Assembly (NCBI GenBank): GCA_015698045.1
Contig: BLAL01000218.1
Span: 248,001-312,000, forward strand
DNA from: Rhizophagus clarus
Taxonomy: Eukaryota; Glomeromycota; Glomeromycetes; Glomerales; Glomeraceae
Length of the DNA stretch: 64,000 nucleotides
Direction: 5' to 3'
The translations under genes and the position numbers were made by a program. Below the pieces are notes generated by a model. It made no database searches. It saw only the letters and a list, made by a program, of their open reading frames with translations, and was not told where the DNA came from. Below are positions 9,744-21,518 of the stretch, piece after piece (position 1 is the stretch's first letter; every line of letters starts with the position of its first letter).

Positions 9744-11481
9744 CACCCTATCATTGACTATGTGAATATATTTACTATAGAATCTTTCGTGACGTAAGCC
9801 TGTTGCCAGTATCTGCTTAAACAAGAATTTCTAATAAAGAAAAAAAAATCTCATTTATAGTAAAACTTTATTAAAAAGAAATAATATCATTAAAAAAAGG
9901 CATTTTAAAATTTTTATTAGTGTTATTTAACAAGAAACATTATGAAAAAAAAAAAAAAATTTTACGCGGAAAATAACGTAAAAAAATTTTTTTGTGCAAT
10001 TTATAAAAAAATATATATGTATTCAAAAAAAAAAAAAATATTTTAATTAGACATTTCATTACTTAGGTTTCAGTACGATTTCCCGAATGCCATTTTCCCG
10101 AATGTACCTTTTCCCGAAGTCAATTCCCCGAACTGGACTATTTCCCGAATGCCAATATCCCGAATGCCAATATCCCGAATCTCCAATATTCCGAATTCCA
10201 ATATCCCAAATCTTTTAAACGTATATTGAATATATGCAACTTAAGTAATATAGTTAATATGATTAATTATTTAACATAGAATGTTTGTTAAATATAATGT
10301 ATATGTGAAATAAAATGTATTATATGTGATATGTTCAAGATATTGTTTAGCAAAGATCAACAATGATTAACTATTGGTTATTTTACGGATTAATTTGTTT
10401 TATTTTAATATTTCTAATTATTATATTAGATAGGTTTCACTTGAAAAATAGTGATTTATATACATAGATATATACGTTATACGTTTAAGTTGAGACGTTA
10501 CTAAATGGATAGTTTTGTCTTTGGCGTTCATAATAAAGAATTAAAAAAAATAAAGATATGTTCAAAATATTGGGGATTCGGGATATTGGGATTCGGGAAA
10601 TTGTATGTTTCGGGAAATAGTCCAGTTCGAGAAATTGGGAATTCGGGAAATTGGGATTCGGGAAATGGTCCAGTTCGGGAAATCGGCATTCGGGAAATTG
10701 GTTAATCAAAATTATATGTGGTACCATATAAAAAAAAATATTTTTGCGTGATATCATTGACTTTATGAATTCATTAATTAATTAAAAGTAGGTTTAAATA
10801 TAATTTCTAGCTGGTAAATCTAAAAAAACGAATTTATCCTAGTAATAATAAAATATCATCATACAATTTTATTGCTTTATTGCTAATTATGCTTCCTTGA
10901 TTAAAAATAAATCATAACTATACATAATTGTATTATAATTGTATTACAAAAATATATAGTATTTTAATATGGATATAGCGTTAAATAAAAATCTTAGCAG
11001 TAAAAATTAATTAAATTGGCTGTATAATATTTCCGAAAAATCTTTTAACATAAATTTAAATATTACTTGATATATGTAGTTGTTTCAGGGAAAAAATTGT
11101 AGATTTAATAATTTTATGTCAAATATTGATGACGACCACTTCATGAAATAATCTTCCTCAACAACTTCAACGATACTTAATAAACAAACTGATAAATGAT
11201 AATAAATTAAAAAATCGCAATTCAATTAATAGTCTTATCTTCAAAAATCATTTTAAATAGTAATTCACCTTAAGAATTCTTATAATACTTATTTCTACAG
11301 CAGGAGTTCAGATAATTCAAGAACCTGTCTAAGGTGGCATTTGGATTATCGTAAGTTAACGTTAAGAAGTAAAAAAGTGCGTCATAAAGAATTGAAATAT
11401 CTCATTGTTCTGATTTTCGAACCGATCTGTCAATTAGAGACGACAAATACGAATTCGAGGGTCATAAGTTATTTTGATTTT
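9744..11481. other. Intergenic region with foldback element
   Basis: Poly-A and poly-T rich stretch at 9840-10060, then the CCCGAA inverted-repeat element (10070-10705). The remaining 10706-11481 shows no credible gene; short frames there have no recognisable features. Confidence 0.5.
10070..10705. mobile_element. Foldback/MITE element with CCCGAAT subrepeats in its arms
   Basis: The left arm (about 10079-10212) is an irregular tandem array of TTCCCGAATGCCAATA-like units. The right arm (about 10570-10703) is the same array in inverted orientation (TTCGGGAAATTGG units). The central 350 bp is plain AT-rich DNA. The arms would pair to form a long hairpin. No clear target duplication and no coding capacity. 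The design resembles the element at 26343-26807, whose arms are built from AAATCCCGA units. Confidence 0.7.
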
Positions 11482-11889
11482 TTACTTTTTTTGTTGCACA
11501 TGGTGCTTATATGGACCTCTTTTGATTGATTTTCTCGCTTTTCGGATAGAGTCTTTGCACGTTTCAGTGATATTAAGATCAATACAACGTTGACAGGGTC
11601 TTTTGTCGTCACATTTTTTGCGTGACTTTTGACAATTAACTATTTTTATATAAATAACAATCATTACACAAAACGTCAAATTTAAAAATACCGCATGAAA
11701 TAAGAATGTAAAATTCTATTTACCGCAGGCACATTTTACTTGCTCTCTTTTTGTAGTTTTTTCCGCGGTTGGCCAAGTAAGAGAACGTTGCAATTGAACT
11801 TGAAGGTTTTTCTCTTTAGAAAGTACTTGTTGCTGTTGTTGGTTTTCCAGAGTATTATTTAAATTACTTTCTTCTGATGGCACTAACAT
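11482..11889 (-). CDS. Small Zn2Cys6 protein, copy 2
   Basis: Two exons: 11889-11724 and 11639-11482 (84-nt GT-AG intron, frame continuous), 107 residues. The splice joins KCAC to VNC, completing a textbook Zn(II)2Cys6 motif: C-VN-C-x6-C-x5-C-QR-C-x8-C. The N-terminus is Gln-rich; a basic RKARKSIKRGPYK tail follows the zinc cluster. This is the fungal GAL4-type DNA-binding module, so a nuclear DNA-binding role is likely, but there is no activation or dimerisation domain unless further exons exist. A possible donor AAAAAA|GTAAAAAATC just before the stop, homologous to one in the pseudogene at 17 kb, hints at a third exon. It starts 8 bp after the stop of copy 1. Confidence 0.75.
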
Positions 11890-11897
11890 CGTTTGAA

Positions 11898-12496
11898 TTA
11901 TTGTGGTAAGTGTTCAAGTATGTAGAAATGAATCAAGAGAGAAATTAAAAAGTATTCAAAAATACCATGCTTTTTAATTGCTGGTTCTTTTTTAATTTTT
12001 TTGTCGATGTTTTCATGTAATGAAGAATGACATATTTCACGGATATGTCTTGACCTTTTACCTAATTTTCTCTCTTTTCGAATGGAATCTTTGCATGTTT
12101 CTGCGATATTAAGCCTAATACAACGTTGACAAGGCCTTTCATCATCACATTTCTTGCATGACTTTTTACAGTTAACTATAATAATATGAAATAATAATGT
12201 AATCAATACATAAAAAGGTCAAATCAGTTTTACCGGGATTCAATATGAATGACCAAACGACCGAATTTTACGCAGCCAAAGATTATCATCAATGATAAAA
12301 TTTTATCATTTACAAAAATATTCTATTTACCACAGGCACATTTTACTTGCTCTCTCTTTGTATTCCTTTTTGAAATTAATTTAGAAGGAGAGGACTTTGT
12401 TTGAACTAAAATTCTTTTCTGTTTATAAATTTCTTGTTGCCGTTGTTGATTTTCCAAAACGTTTAAATCATTTCCTTCTGATGATACAGAAGACAT
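11898..12496 (-). CDS. Small Zn2Cys6 protein, copy 1
   Basis: Two exons: 12496-12331 and 12175-11898 (154-nt GT-AG intron at the same position and phase as in copy 2), 147 residues. Zinc cluster after splicing: C-VN-C-KKSCKK-C-DDERP-C-QR-C-x8-C. The N-terminal part (MSSVSSEG...VLENQQRQQ) is homologous to copy 2 including the start codon. The last 25 residues are hydrophobic and may be intron read-through: a donor G|GTATTT at 11965 and an acceptor TTAG at 11883 would join copy 1 to copy 2 in frame. Likely nuclear DNA-binding protein; targets unknown. Confidence 0.7.
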
Positions 12497-12705
12497 TTTA
12501 ATTTATTTAATACAAATAAATATTAAGTGTTTAAATATTATATATCGATGAAATATCAAAAAGAGAAGAATCATACCACAATTCCTAGTTAACGATTCTT
12601 TTCTTTTTTTTTTTATAATAGTACATATCACGGATCATCATCGATCTTCCCATCGCAGCCCCGCTGATCAATGATATGATTAAAAATAAATTGGATAAAT
12701 TACGC

Positions 12706-12717
12706 CTCCACGTGGAG
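12706..12717. promoter_or_regulatory. CTCCACGTGGAG palindrome with E-box core
   Basis: A perfect 12-bp palindrome containing CACGTG lies about 210 bp upstream of the minus-strand Zn2Cys6 start codon at 12496. CACGTG is the core site of bHLH factors in fungi. A regulatory role is an inference from position only. Confidence 0.3.
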
Positions 12718-14319
12718 CTTGGAGCCAAACTTTTTTTTTTAGTTAAGTAAAATAAAAATAAAAATTAAAAACATTTAATAACGAAACACAACGAAATATC
12801 TAATATTAAAAAATTAAGAAACGGGAAAGAGCAGGGCTAATATAAAAGTAATAAATAAATAATTATTACTATATACTAAAAGTAGAAAGATTATTCTAAA
12901 TTTTGACTTTTTTGGTTAATAACGTGAATACAAAATTTATAATCAATGAAAATCCTTTCATACAAGTTCACGTGATCTTTATTTGCATACTATTAATGCT
13001 GGTCAAAATTTTAAAAGTTTTATTTTGGGTAAAAATGTTATTATTACAAAATTTAGACATAAAAAATATCAGATATACTTGTATTGCGTAAACTTTATGG
13101 AGGACTATTTCTAATAGAACAACTAAGCTTATCCACAAAATTTTATTAAAAGTAACCCCAATTTTATTTATTGAACTTTAAGAATTATTACGTTATAAAG
13201 ATCTTCGGAGGTCATTTGCCTCTTGATTTCTAATGCGTATGTTGTTTCTATAAATGTATCATAATTTTATTTATTTTTATTAAATTTTTGTAATTTGAAA
13301 TTCCGAAATCACGATAAGTCACGTGCGTGATGATTTTCCAATATTTTGGAATTCTAGAAATACGGAGGCTATCGGAAGTGGTCTAATAACGGAATTCTAT
13401 TCCGTTAGACTTAATTTTTAAACATTAATAAATCAATCATCGGAATACAGTATTTAGGTTCTATGTTAATTAGTTTTGGAATTCTAAAAGTATGCTGATC
13501 ATCTGCGTTTTTTGGAATGGATAATAAAATAGACTGTTATGAACCTCTGAAATTATTGTCTCTGTATTTAAGTTTATTTTTATTTTAAATTAATAAAAAA
13601 ATTCATTTTTTTGATTTTATTGAAAATTTTATTATGAGTCATTCTCACTTTTTCTATGTTAAGCAAAATAATTGCGTTAATAGATTATTACGGTAATTTA
13701 GAAACGACACGGCAAGTATTTGTCAAGCAAACGGTTCTTGCTGATGGACTACTTGAAAATGTTGAAAAATATTTGTTGCGAGTTTATTAAGTATGACGAC
13801 GTAAAGGCGCAGTAATCACATGATTTTAAGAATCGGGAGAATTTTCTTCGTTTGATGGTTCAATTTAAATCATTGTAAGCTTGAAATACATTTCATTAGA
13901 GACCTACCTACATTTGGACATAACTGAAGCCTGTCGTTTTTATGGAAATTGTAAAAATTCGAAATTAAATAGATCTAACGGTCGCGGTAAGAATGCTGTT
14001 TCATTTTCCTGCGATCACTATTAACAAAACGTCGATTGGCGCAGTAACTTAATTTAATGATGTTTTACTCAACTTCTTGCCATATATCACGCATTGAAAT
14101 TCTTAATGTCACGAGTTATGGAGTTTGTGAAGATTGTTACAACAAAATATTGGTGGTCAGATTGTATATTAATAATAAAAACACTTTTATATAACGGCCT
14201 GCTTAATTTCAGCCAGAATTAAGATGATTTGACCAGAATTTAGAAAATCATAAAAATATGCCAGTTCCGGTCCAACTCATTTCACAAACAAAGGTTACAC
14301 AGTTTGATCAATTGCTGAC

Positions 14320-15015
14320 TAGTGCTTCGATACGGATGAAATCCGTCATCCGGATTACACAAAAAAAAAATCCGGATTTCATCCGGATCAATCCGGATCA
14401 AATCACATAAACTTTTTATTAAATGATGATATTTTCGTCATTTTACATATTATTGCTAGGTGTATCAAACCTCTAGCACTTCAACCTTGACCAAAAATTC
14501 GTAATTTCGGCCAATTTTTATGATTTTCTTAACTCGTCCCGTTTTGGCCGACATTATGCATTTTTGGCCGGAATTAAGAATTTAACTATGTGAAGATGTT
14601 AAATATGCGGAAATAACGTCATTGACGTTAAAGTTTTATAATTTACCGTTCAGGAAACATTTATTTCTGTGAATTTAACGTCTCTGACATTAAATTTCAT
14701 TCATTTTAGCGTCAGAGATGTTATTTCGCGGATTTAACGAGTATTTAACGTTTCTAACGTTAAAATTTGACGCCGAAGACCTTTTTTACGCAGATTTAAC
14801 GTCTTCGATGTTTACCCTAGTGTTTAATACACTTTAATATAAGAAATTTGCTTAAATTATTTTTTTTTTATATTTATTTCCATCCGGATACCGGTTCAAA
14901 CCGGATATTTGTCATCCGGATTATAAACCGGATGAAAAACCGCGGATTTCGGATATCCGAAAAAAAAAAAAATCCGGATCAATCCGGATTGATCCGGATA
15001 CGGATCGAAGCACTA
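14320..15015. mobile_element. hAT-type MITE with 8-bp target duplication
   Basis: The element begins TAGTGCTTCGAT and ends ATCGAAGCACTA (perfect inverted ends), flanked by identical 8-bp TTGCTGAC at 14312-14319 and 15016-15023. Length 696 bp. Subterminal regions carry many inverted ATCCGGAT units, typical of transposase-binding subterminal repeats in hAT elements. The middle (about 14590-14810) has several TTAACGTC-type inverted repeats. No transposase is encoded. Confidence 0.85.
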
Positions 15016-17000
15016 TTGCTGACTCGTAAATTGGTAACACAAACGAAATCAAGCGCCAAAAAATTTATTTTTCAACAGCGCACATATTGTATAAATGATC
15101 CTAAGGCCACCTGTGTTATGTTTTCTATTACTTTCAATAAAAAAATAAAGGCTAAATTTTTTTTTTCTGGAATTAAATAAAAGGCTACAGTATAAATATA
15201 TTTTAACTACAGATTTCTGAAAGGTAATTACAAACGCAAGTGTTTGTTGAACTATTAAGATCAGTCCCCTATTATTTGATATGAATTGGTAATGCAATAT
15301 TTGGTCTAAGTTCACTTCCAATCTTTAAATCACCTTATTAATATTAAAGTTAGATTATATATCTAATTCATTTCATAATTTAGTATATTGCTAATAATAA
15401 TAATCATTTAAACTTGTTTATTATATAAAGATATTATATTAGCTATTTAGCTTTTGTAATTTGTAATCTGTAATTGGCTTTCTTAACATTGTTGTTGACT
15501 TGATTTGTCAAGTGAAAATAAAGTATAATCGGCAAAATCAAAGGTTAAAAATAACTTCATATACAGTATTAGCATTCATTAGAATATTAAACTAAGAGTA
15601 CATAGCTTGATCATACTCTTTCATTACAATCCATATTTCTAGTAAATAATATTAAAGATAATAAATATACTTTCCAATTGTTGAATACATCTTGTGCCTT
15701 TTCTTTATGGGTTAGTTTGTACTTGACTGTGCAAATCATCTGAAATCCCTATTTACAGTGATTAGAATTTGCTTAAAATTATACTCAATATGTTTTTCTT
15801 AATAATGATTTATTAACGAATGTCAGAAAAAATCCATATTGTTGAAAAGAAATGATTATCATGTATCTCTTTTTGGAAATCATATAAGCACGTGTAAAAA
15901 AGAAAAATCACTGTAAGCAATAGCTCATTTAATTTAAACAGTTCAGTTCATATTCCAAAAAGAATATATTTATATTTCCCTAAAAAAAAAAAAAAAAAAA
16001 AAAAAAAATTAAGAAAATTTTATTTTTTCTTTAAAGAAAAAACTACTATTTTTTTTTTTTTTTTATTCTTTACCAAGTAATGTACAAATTTTATGTAATA
16101 CAAAAATGTAATAATTTGCAAAGGATTGGGTAATGATTAGAGCAGCTTTTGTTTTTAACTTAGTTTAGTAAAAGTTCTTATTAAGTCAGAATGATGATTT
16201 TTCTATATACAGTATGTACTAGATAGAAATTCTTATACATATGTTAAAACTGAAGCTCAAAGATATATAGACTTAGAAAGAAGAAAGAAAAAAAAGACAA
16301 AATATGTTGTACTTAAGTAGTTTAAGACTAAAAATTAAACATTTTAGTATAATAAAACATTAATAACGTATTAAAGAGCTAATTTCTGACATTTAGTTTT
16401 AAAATACTGCATACCACTATATTTATATATATTTTATTATGATATTTGAATTCCTCTAAGTATTAGGATCAAGTTATACCTATGTATAAAATCATTTTAA
16501 TAGTTCATTTGTTACAACTATTTACATCAGAAGATTTTCCATATAATTCTAATGGAAGCCGCTTATATACTGCAATTTAAAGTTTTAAGTTAAATGGCAT
16601 CTTTGAACTTTCATAATATACAAAATATAAAATATTAAGATTAACTTCCATTATACCTTAATAGAAAATTCGAGCAATAATCATAAATATAGAAACACTA
16701 ACAATCTTGCAAAAATAATTCCCCAATTGTCTTATTTCAATTTCATGAAAGGAACTAATTTGAGATTATAGGAATTTTTTAAAGCTACAATATATTTAAA
16801 CGATTTTGGTTTGAAACAAGAATAAGCCAAAGAAAGCTAAAGCAAAAATGATACTCAAATTCTGCCTTCTGTACTAATTCATTGGAGATAATGGAAGCAG
16901 AACTCGTTAAAATAAAAAAAAGCCTTATCAACTTAGACTGTTAAAAATATACATTTTTTTAATAATACATAATATATATTTGTTATTTAAAGATTTTTAC

Positions 17001-17385
17001 CTTCTTTTTGTACATGAAGTTTGTACGGACCTCTTTCGTCTAACTTCCTTTCTTTCTTAATGAAGTCATCGCAAGTTTTAATACGGTTAAATCTAATGCA
17101 ACGTTAACAAGGTCTTCCATGATCACATTTCTTGTTCGCCTTTTTGCAGTTAACTATAATAAAAAGGACAAAGTAACTTAACCACTATATAATAAATGAT
17201 ATAAAAGGTATAAAAACTGGACATGTGAATAATATTAGAGTTATAAATGGTTCTAATTTACCACAAGCACGTTTCACTTGCTTCCTCTTCTTTTTAGTGA
17301 CCGGCGCAGTAAATGAAGATATTTTTTTCCGATCTTGTCTACTTTCTAGAGCTTTTGAGTCATCTTCTTTTGATAATAGAGACAT
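17001..17385 (-). pseudogene. Zn2Cys6 gene copy 3, internal stop
   Basis: Exon 1 (17385-17262) encodes MSLLSKEDDS... and the basic KKKRKQVKRAC; exon 2 (17153-17001) supplies VNC-KKANKK-C-DHGRP-C, and then TAA (17106-17104) replaces the Gln codon expected in CQRC. After the stop the frame remains open through ...RGPYKLHVQKE to a good donor (G|GTAAAAATC), implying a lost third exon. The intron position matches the two genes at 11.5-12.5 kb. The single nonsense change suggests recent decay, or a sequencing error. A T14A17 tract lies upstream at 17433-17463. Confidence 0.7.
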
Positions 17386-17432
17386 TAAAATTTCAGAAAA
17401 GTATTAGGAAAGAATGTAGTTTCTATTAAAGC

Positions 17433-17463
<31 letters not shown>
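17433..17463. promoter_or_regulatory. T14A17 dA:dT tract
   Basis: Fourteen T followed by seventeen A, 48 bp upstream of the start of the Zn2Cys6 pseudogene (17385, minus). Same class as the tract at 7914-7935; promoter role inferred. Confidence 0.4.
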
Positions 17464-19094
17464 TATTTGAGTTACTTATATATATATAATCACTAATCAT
17501 TCGTTAAACTTTAATGACTACAGTATGATAATTGTTCAAATAAATACAAGATGTTAAGAACCTGATTCATTAAAAGACCACAAGCCCACAACTTCTTAAA
17601 ACAAGTAAACTAGTAGTTAATAGAATAATTAAGTAATAAAATTTATCTGAATTAAATTCGCCAAAAATCAAGCTAAGCTTACGAATTATTTAAAATACTT
17701 CTTACAAGTGAAAATTATTAAGTCATTATTTTGGAAATATGTTGAGTTTAATTATTACGAATTAATAATTGTTAAAAATTGTACAATAGATACGAGACTC
17801 ACGAATTCCATAGGAATTAGTTTTTAATTCCAGAGTAAATATTTGATCAACCATTATAAACGAGCTGCTTCTCAATTCAGAATTCAAAATGAATTTTGGC
17901 GAGTATTTCTCAAAACTCAAGAAAAGTGTTAAGAGCAAAGTATTCCAAAGGAAGACAAGAAGAAAGATTAATCCAGCTGTGGATGAAATAAAAAATTAAA
18001 CATACAAAAAGCAGTTTCCTGGCGAAGCTCTAATAAAATTGCATGTTAAAAAGTTAGGAAAAATACAGTAGAATAAGACTTTATCCAATTGTCAGAAGAG
18101 CCCATGCATGGTAGTGTACTCAGTATTTATGATTCTTTTATAAAAATTTATTTTATTACTAATGTGTTTGGAAAAGAATTTTTATTGGTCATTTTTATTT
18201 TGTGTCATTCTGAAAATCAACCGAACAAGTTAACAATAGACACAAAGCAGTCTCATGCCCATTTTTAAATAAAAGAGAAAGAATATTTTGTATAATTGTT
18301 TATATACAAGAAGAAAGATGACAATCGTTAAATTTATAAACTAAAAAAAAAAAAAAATTCAAATCAAGCATCGTGCGTACTTTAAATGGTGAATTTCGAT
18401 ACTTTAATTATACCATCCACTAATTAAAATATGATACTTGCAAAAAAAAAGAAAAAATATAATCATTCCGTGTATAAATAACAAAATAAAAGTTTTAAAG
18501 GTAAATTTCAGAGTAGGTTTCTTTAAAAATCTATTATTATAAAAGCTTTGTGGCTGATTTATTAAAATTTAAAAATTTTTAAATTTTGTATTTTATGTAT
18601 TTTTTTCCGTAAAACGACTTTTTTTTGGAAAAAAAAACAATACTGATAAGCTTTGAAGGTAATAATTATTCGAAAATTTTTTTTGAATTTTTTATTAAAC
18701 GGTTTACTAATCATTTCTTTATTCATTTTTATAGGAATGGTTTCTCCTGGATGAATGTAATAAAATTCGATGTTACTTCAACTGTAATATTTTTTTTCAA
18801 ATCATTCTTATTGAAAGCCTGTTTAATACTTGGTGATGTTTTGAATTGCGTCGCCCGGAAAAAATGGTAGCCGGATCTACATGTCGGTTTTTAAATGGAT
18901 TACGATTAGGACATGTCACATAGCATCACTCCCCTTTAAATATTTAAAAAATCTAATCATCACACATTATTTGTCACGTCTCATTATTATATATAGCCAA
19001 CCCTTTTTTGCGGAGTTGCCTAAAATCATTGGGTTGTGTAGTATGTTTTCGGTACCTTCTCAAAAAAACTTTAATTTTTTTTTTTATTTTTTAC

Positions 19095-19325
19095 TATGTC
19101 CAGAATTTGTCCAGGTTTAACTGTCCAGAATTTGTCCAAAATTTTATACCGAACAAATACTGGACGAATTCTGGACGAAGTTAGGACATGTCAAAATTTT
19201 AAGTATCCGAAGTGTGTCAGACATGTACCAAAAAAGTGGACATTTTCCGGACACATCAGATTTATTCCAGACATTTTCCGGACATTTTTGATAACATTTT
19301 CCGGACATTTATTTTTTATAGGGCA
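19095..19325. repeat. TCCGGAC / GTCCAGAA inverted and direct repeats
   Basis: Repeated TGTCCAGAATTTGTCC, its inverted form GGACGAATTCTGGACG, and several CATTTTCCGGACA units are packed into about 230 bp ending ATTTTTTATAGGGCA. A related end, ATTTTTTATAGGACA, occurs near 47150-47165. Probably a degraded non-autonomous transposon; family unclear. Confidence 0.45.
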
Positions 19326-19732
19326 GGAAATTGACGTAATTCTATAATATTGCTATAGGTTTGAACTGATTTTGAACCTTTCTTAAATAACTTGAAATCT
19401 TGATGACGACTTCTTTCATCTTTGTAGGTAATTTATCTCAGATTTTTTATTTGGTTAGTTAAATTAAGTCTTATTTGAACCCGATGCAAAGTAATGGGCG
19501 GCTGCTACATAATGAATAAAAGAATGATTGCGCCACACAAGTCACGTAGTTTAATTTAATATTATATTGTGGCCGAACCATGAAATTTCGACGATGTAAT
19601 TTCGATTTTAAAAATTTTTGCAAAGTACTTATCTTGTAAAGGTTTTATAAACTTTATTTTATTATATATATATTATGTCTCTAGAAATCCAATAATAATA
19701 TCATAAATAAATAATATAACAGAATACTTGTC

Positions 19733-21347
19733 TCAAGAATAACAGTCATCAATATCATCTTTATAATCAATTAATTCCATAAAATGTTGTAGGTCATCGC
19801 TCAATACTAAAATTATTCGTATTATTTTAATAATTTGATAAAATTTTTCTTAAAAGATTTATGAAAAAAAATTATATTTTTTTTTACTTACGATAATCTT
19901 TTAATCCATTTCCAAAATTTTTATGACAAATTATTGAATTTATCAGTGTAATTGTTGTTAGTAAAAATGAGATTATGCTAAAAACAAGATTAATTTCACT
20001 TCTTGTCATATGATATTCTTCTATAATAATGATTTTTTTTTTATGTAAAAAGTAAAAAAAAAAAGAATAAAAAATCGGATTAAATTCTTAAGCGAAATAC
20101 GCAAATTTTTGACATATTTATAGTACCCGAACCTTGTGAAATTAATCCTATAAGTGCAAGTATTAAAACGAAAATAATATATCCATAAAAAATAAAGCTA
20201 GAAATATAAAATGCACACATTACACGTTTTGATTCTTCGCGAACCTGTAAATAAATAAATATTATAATTAACCTTTTTTTGAAAAAAAATATAAAAGGAA
20301 AAAAAGTATGAATTAGTTACTCCTTTAATCATTGTTACAGCAATTAAACATAAAAGGACGTTTGGCGAAAGTACATATCTCAAAATCGTGTCACTCAAGA
20401 TGTCGTCCATTAGGTCAAAATAAGTAAATTGCGAAAGCATAGCAGTTATAATTTGTGTGTGGCACAAAATTTGTTGAATATAATACCTTCTATAAATTTC
20501 TAAAAAAAAATATACAAAATAATTTAGGAATTATAAGGGGAAATTTAATATAATAAATATTGAAAATTTAACTTTGAATTTTTGGCTTTTTTAATTTGTT
20601 GTAGTTGGCGATCTCAAATACCCTTTTCCTAATGTATAAATTAAACTCTACAAGTTAGCATTTAGGTAATTGATAATTTTATAATGCACAGAGATACCTT
20701 TCTCGACGCCATCGAATAATTGCTATAAGTATAATAAATAAAAGAAACGTTATATGTAAGCCTATTAATACTTTTAAGCCAGGAATTCCTCCTATATTTA
20801 ATATCAAATAAATAAGCTAAGCGACATATCTTTAAAGTATTGTCAATGAATTTGGATTTGAATATCAAGAAGTATACTTACGGAGAATACAAAAAAGGTC
20901 AACATCATAACAACCAATAGCAATTGAACCATATCCATCATAATATTTATAATATTCATAACATATAAATGGAGTGAATACAATATTCGTGATAAAATAT
21001 ATTATTATATGATTATGAGTTCTTAGTATTGCCTATTAAAATACAATAAATATATCATTATATTTTAAGTAAATGTTATTAACGTTATTTAAGAAATTCA
21101 TTATAATTACTGTAACAATTCCCGATATAATCGTTAGAATTGACATTAAAAACCATTCAATCTCAAAATTAAGAGACCGCATTTTATCATCGTCTGCTGG
21201 TTTAACCCAAATGAAAATTCCCCCTGTCAAAGTAACCAGAACATTTGCATAAATAATTGCACAAAATAAAAACTCCAAGCTTAAATTCGAAAGGTATTCT
21301 TGAAAGCTTTGCTTGAATTTATTAAAGTAATAAGAAATATTCTGCAT
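19733..21347 (-). CDS. Putative seven-helix membrane protein, seven exons
   Basis: Exons (minus): 21347-21084, 21032-20882, 20791-20698, 20489-20321, 20244-20133, 20020-19892, 19806-19733; all introns GT-AG and the frame is continuous, giving 330 residues. Hydrophobic segments: LEFLFCAIIYANVLVTLTG (TM1), FLMSILTIISGIVTVIIM (TM2), IIIYFITNIVFTPFIC (TM3), IGLHITFLLLFILIAII (TM4), a weaker SPNVLLCLIAVTMI (TM5), YISSFIFYGYIIFVLILAL (TM6), INLVFSIISFLLTTITL (TM7). This topology suggests a seven-helix receptor or transporter at a membrane. The C-terminal tail is short and acidic (DDLQHF...DYKDDIDD). I recognise no family signature. It is divergent from the gene at 21839. Confidence 0.7.
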
Positions 21348-21355
21348 ATTTAGGA

Positions 21356-21518
21356 TATGGGAGGCGGTCAGTAAAAAATGGGGGAATCCAAATTTTGGTC
21401 AAAATTTAATTGAATAAACCACTTTGCTGATCTCAGTCATGTGCACAAAATTAGCTTAATAACCAAAAATTAGAGAAAATATTTGATTTCCCCCCTTTTC
21501 TATTGATCGCCTCCCATA
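21356..21518. mobile_element. TA-flanked MITE with about 38-bp TIRs
   Basis: Left end TATGGGAGGCGGTCAGTA and right end (inverted) TATGGGAGGCGATCAATA; the similarity extends about 38 bp with a few mismatches. TA at both borders suggests a Tc1/mariner-type target duplication. The 163-bp element ends only 8 bp before the start codon of the minus-strand seven-helix gene, so it forms part of that gene's leader or promoter. Confidence 0.7.

Larger units (their letters stand above)
12497..17000. other. Gene-poor region with one hAT-type MITE
   Basis: No credible gene. Notable items: a 12-bp palindrome CTCCACGTGGAG with an E-box core (12706-12717); a short hairpin GTCTAAtAACGGAAT...ATTCCGTTAGAC near 13380; the MITE at 14320-15015; a long A-run near 15981-16008 and a T-run near 16050; otherwise AT-rich DNA. 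Frames such as those at 14848-15321 are MITE sequence or its shadow. Confidence 0.5.
17386..19732. other. Intergenic region with repeats
   Basis: Contains the T14A17 tract (17433-17463), a 36-codon Lys/Arg-rich frame at 17889 of doubtful reality, and from about 19095 to 19325 a set of TCCGGACA/TGTCCAGAA direct and inverted units that look like a decayed TIR element; related units occur at 46.7-47.2 kb. No convincing gene. Confidence 0.45.

Noticed and set aside
10079-10212. CRISPR-like look of regularly spaced CCCGAAT units
   Set aside because: Units are irregular, there are no unique spacers, a mirrored array exists at 10570-10703, and the genome is eukaryotic; it is an inverted-repeat element.
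14848-15321. Frames of 90-110 codons on both strands
   Set aside because: They overlap the right arm of the hAT-type MITE and show only repeat-derived peptides.
18625-18870. 81-codon frame MEKKTILISF...
   Set aside because: Phe/Ile-rich translation of T-rich DNA, no start context, no domain, non-ATG opening likely.
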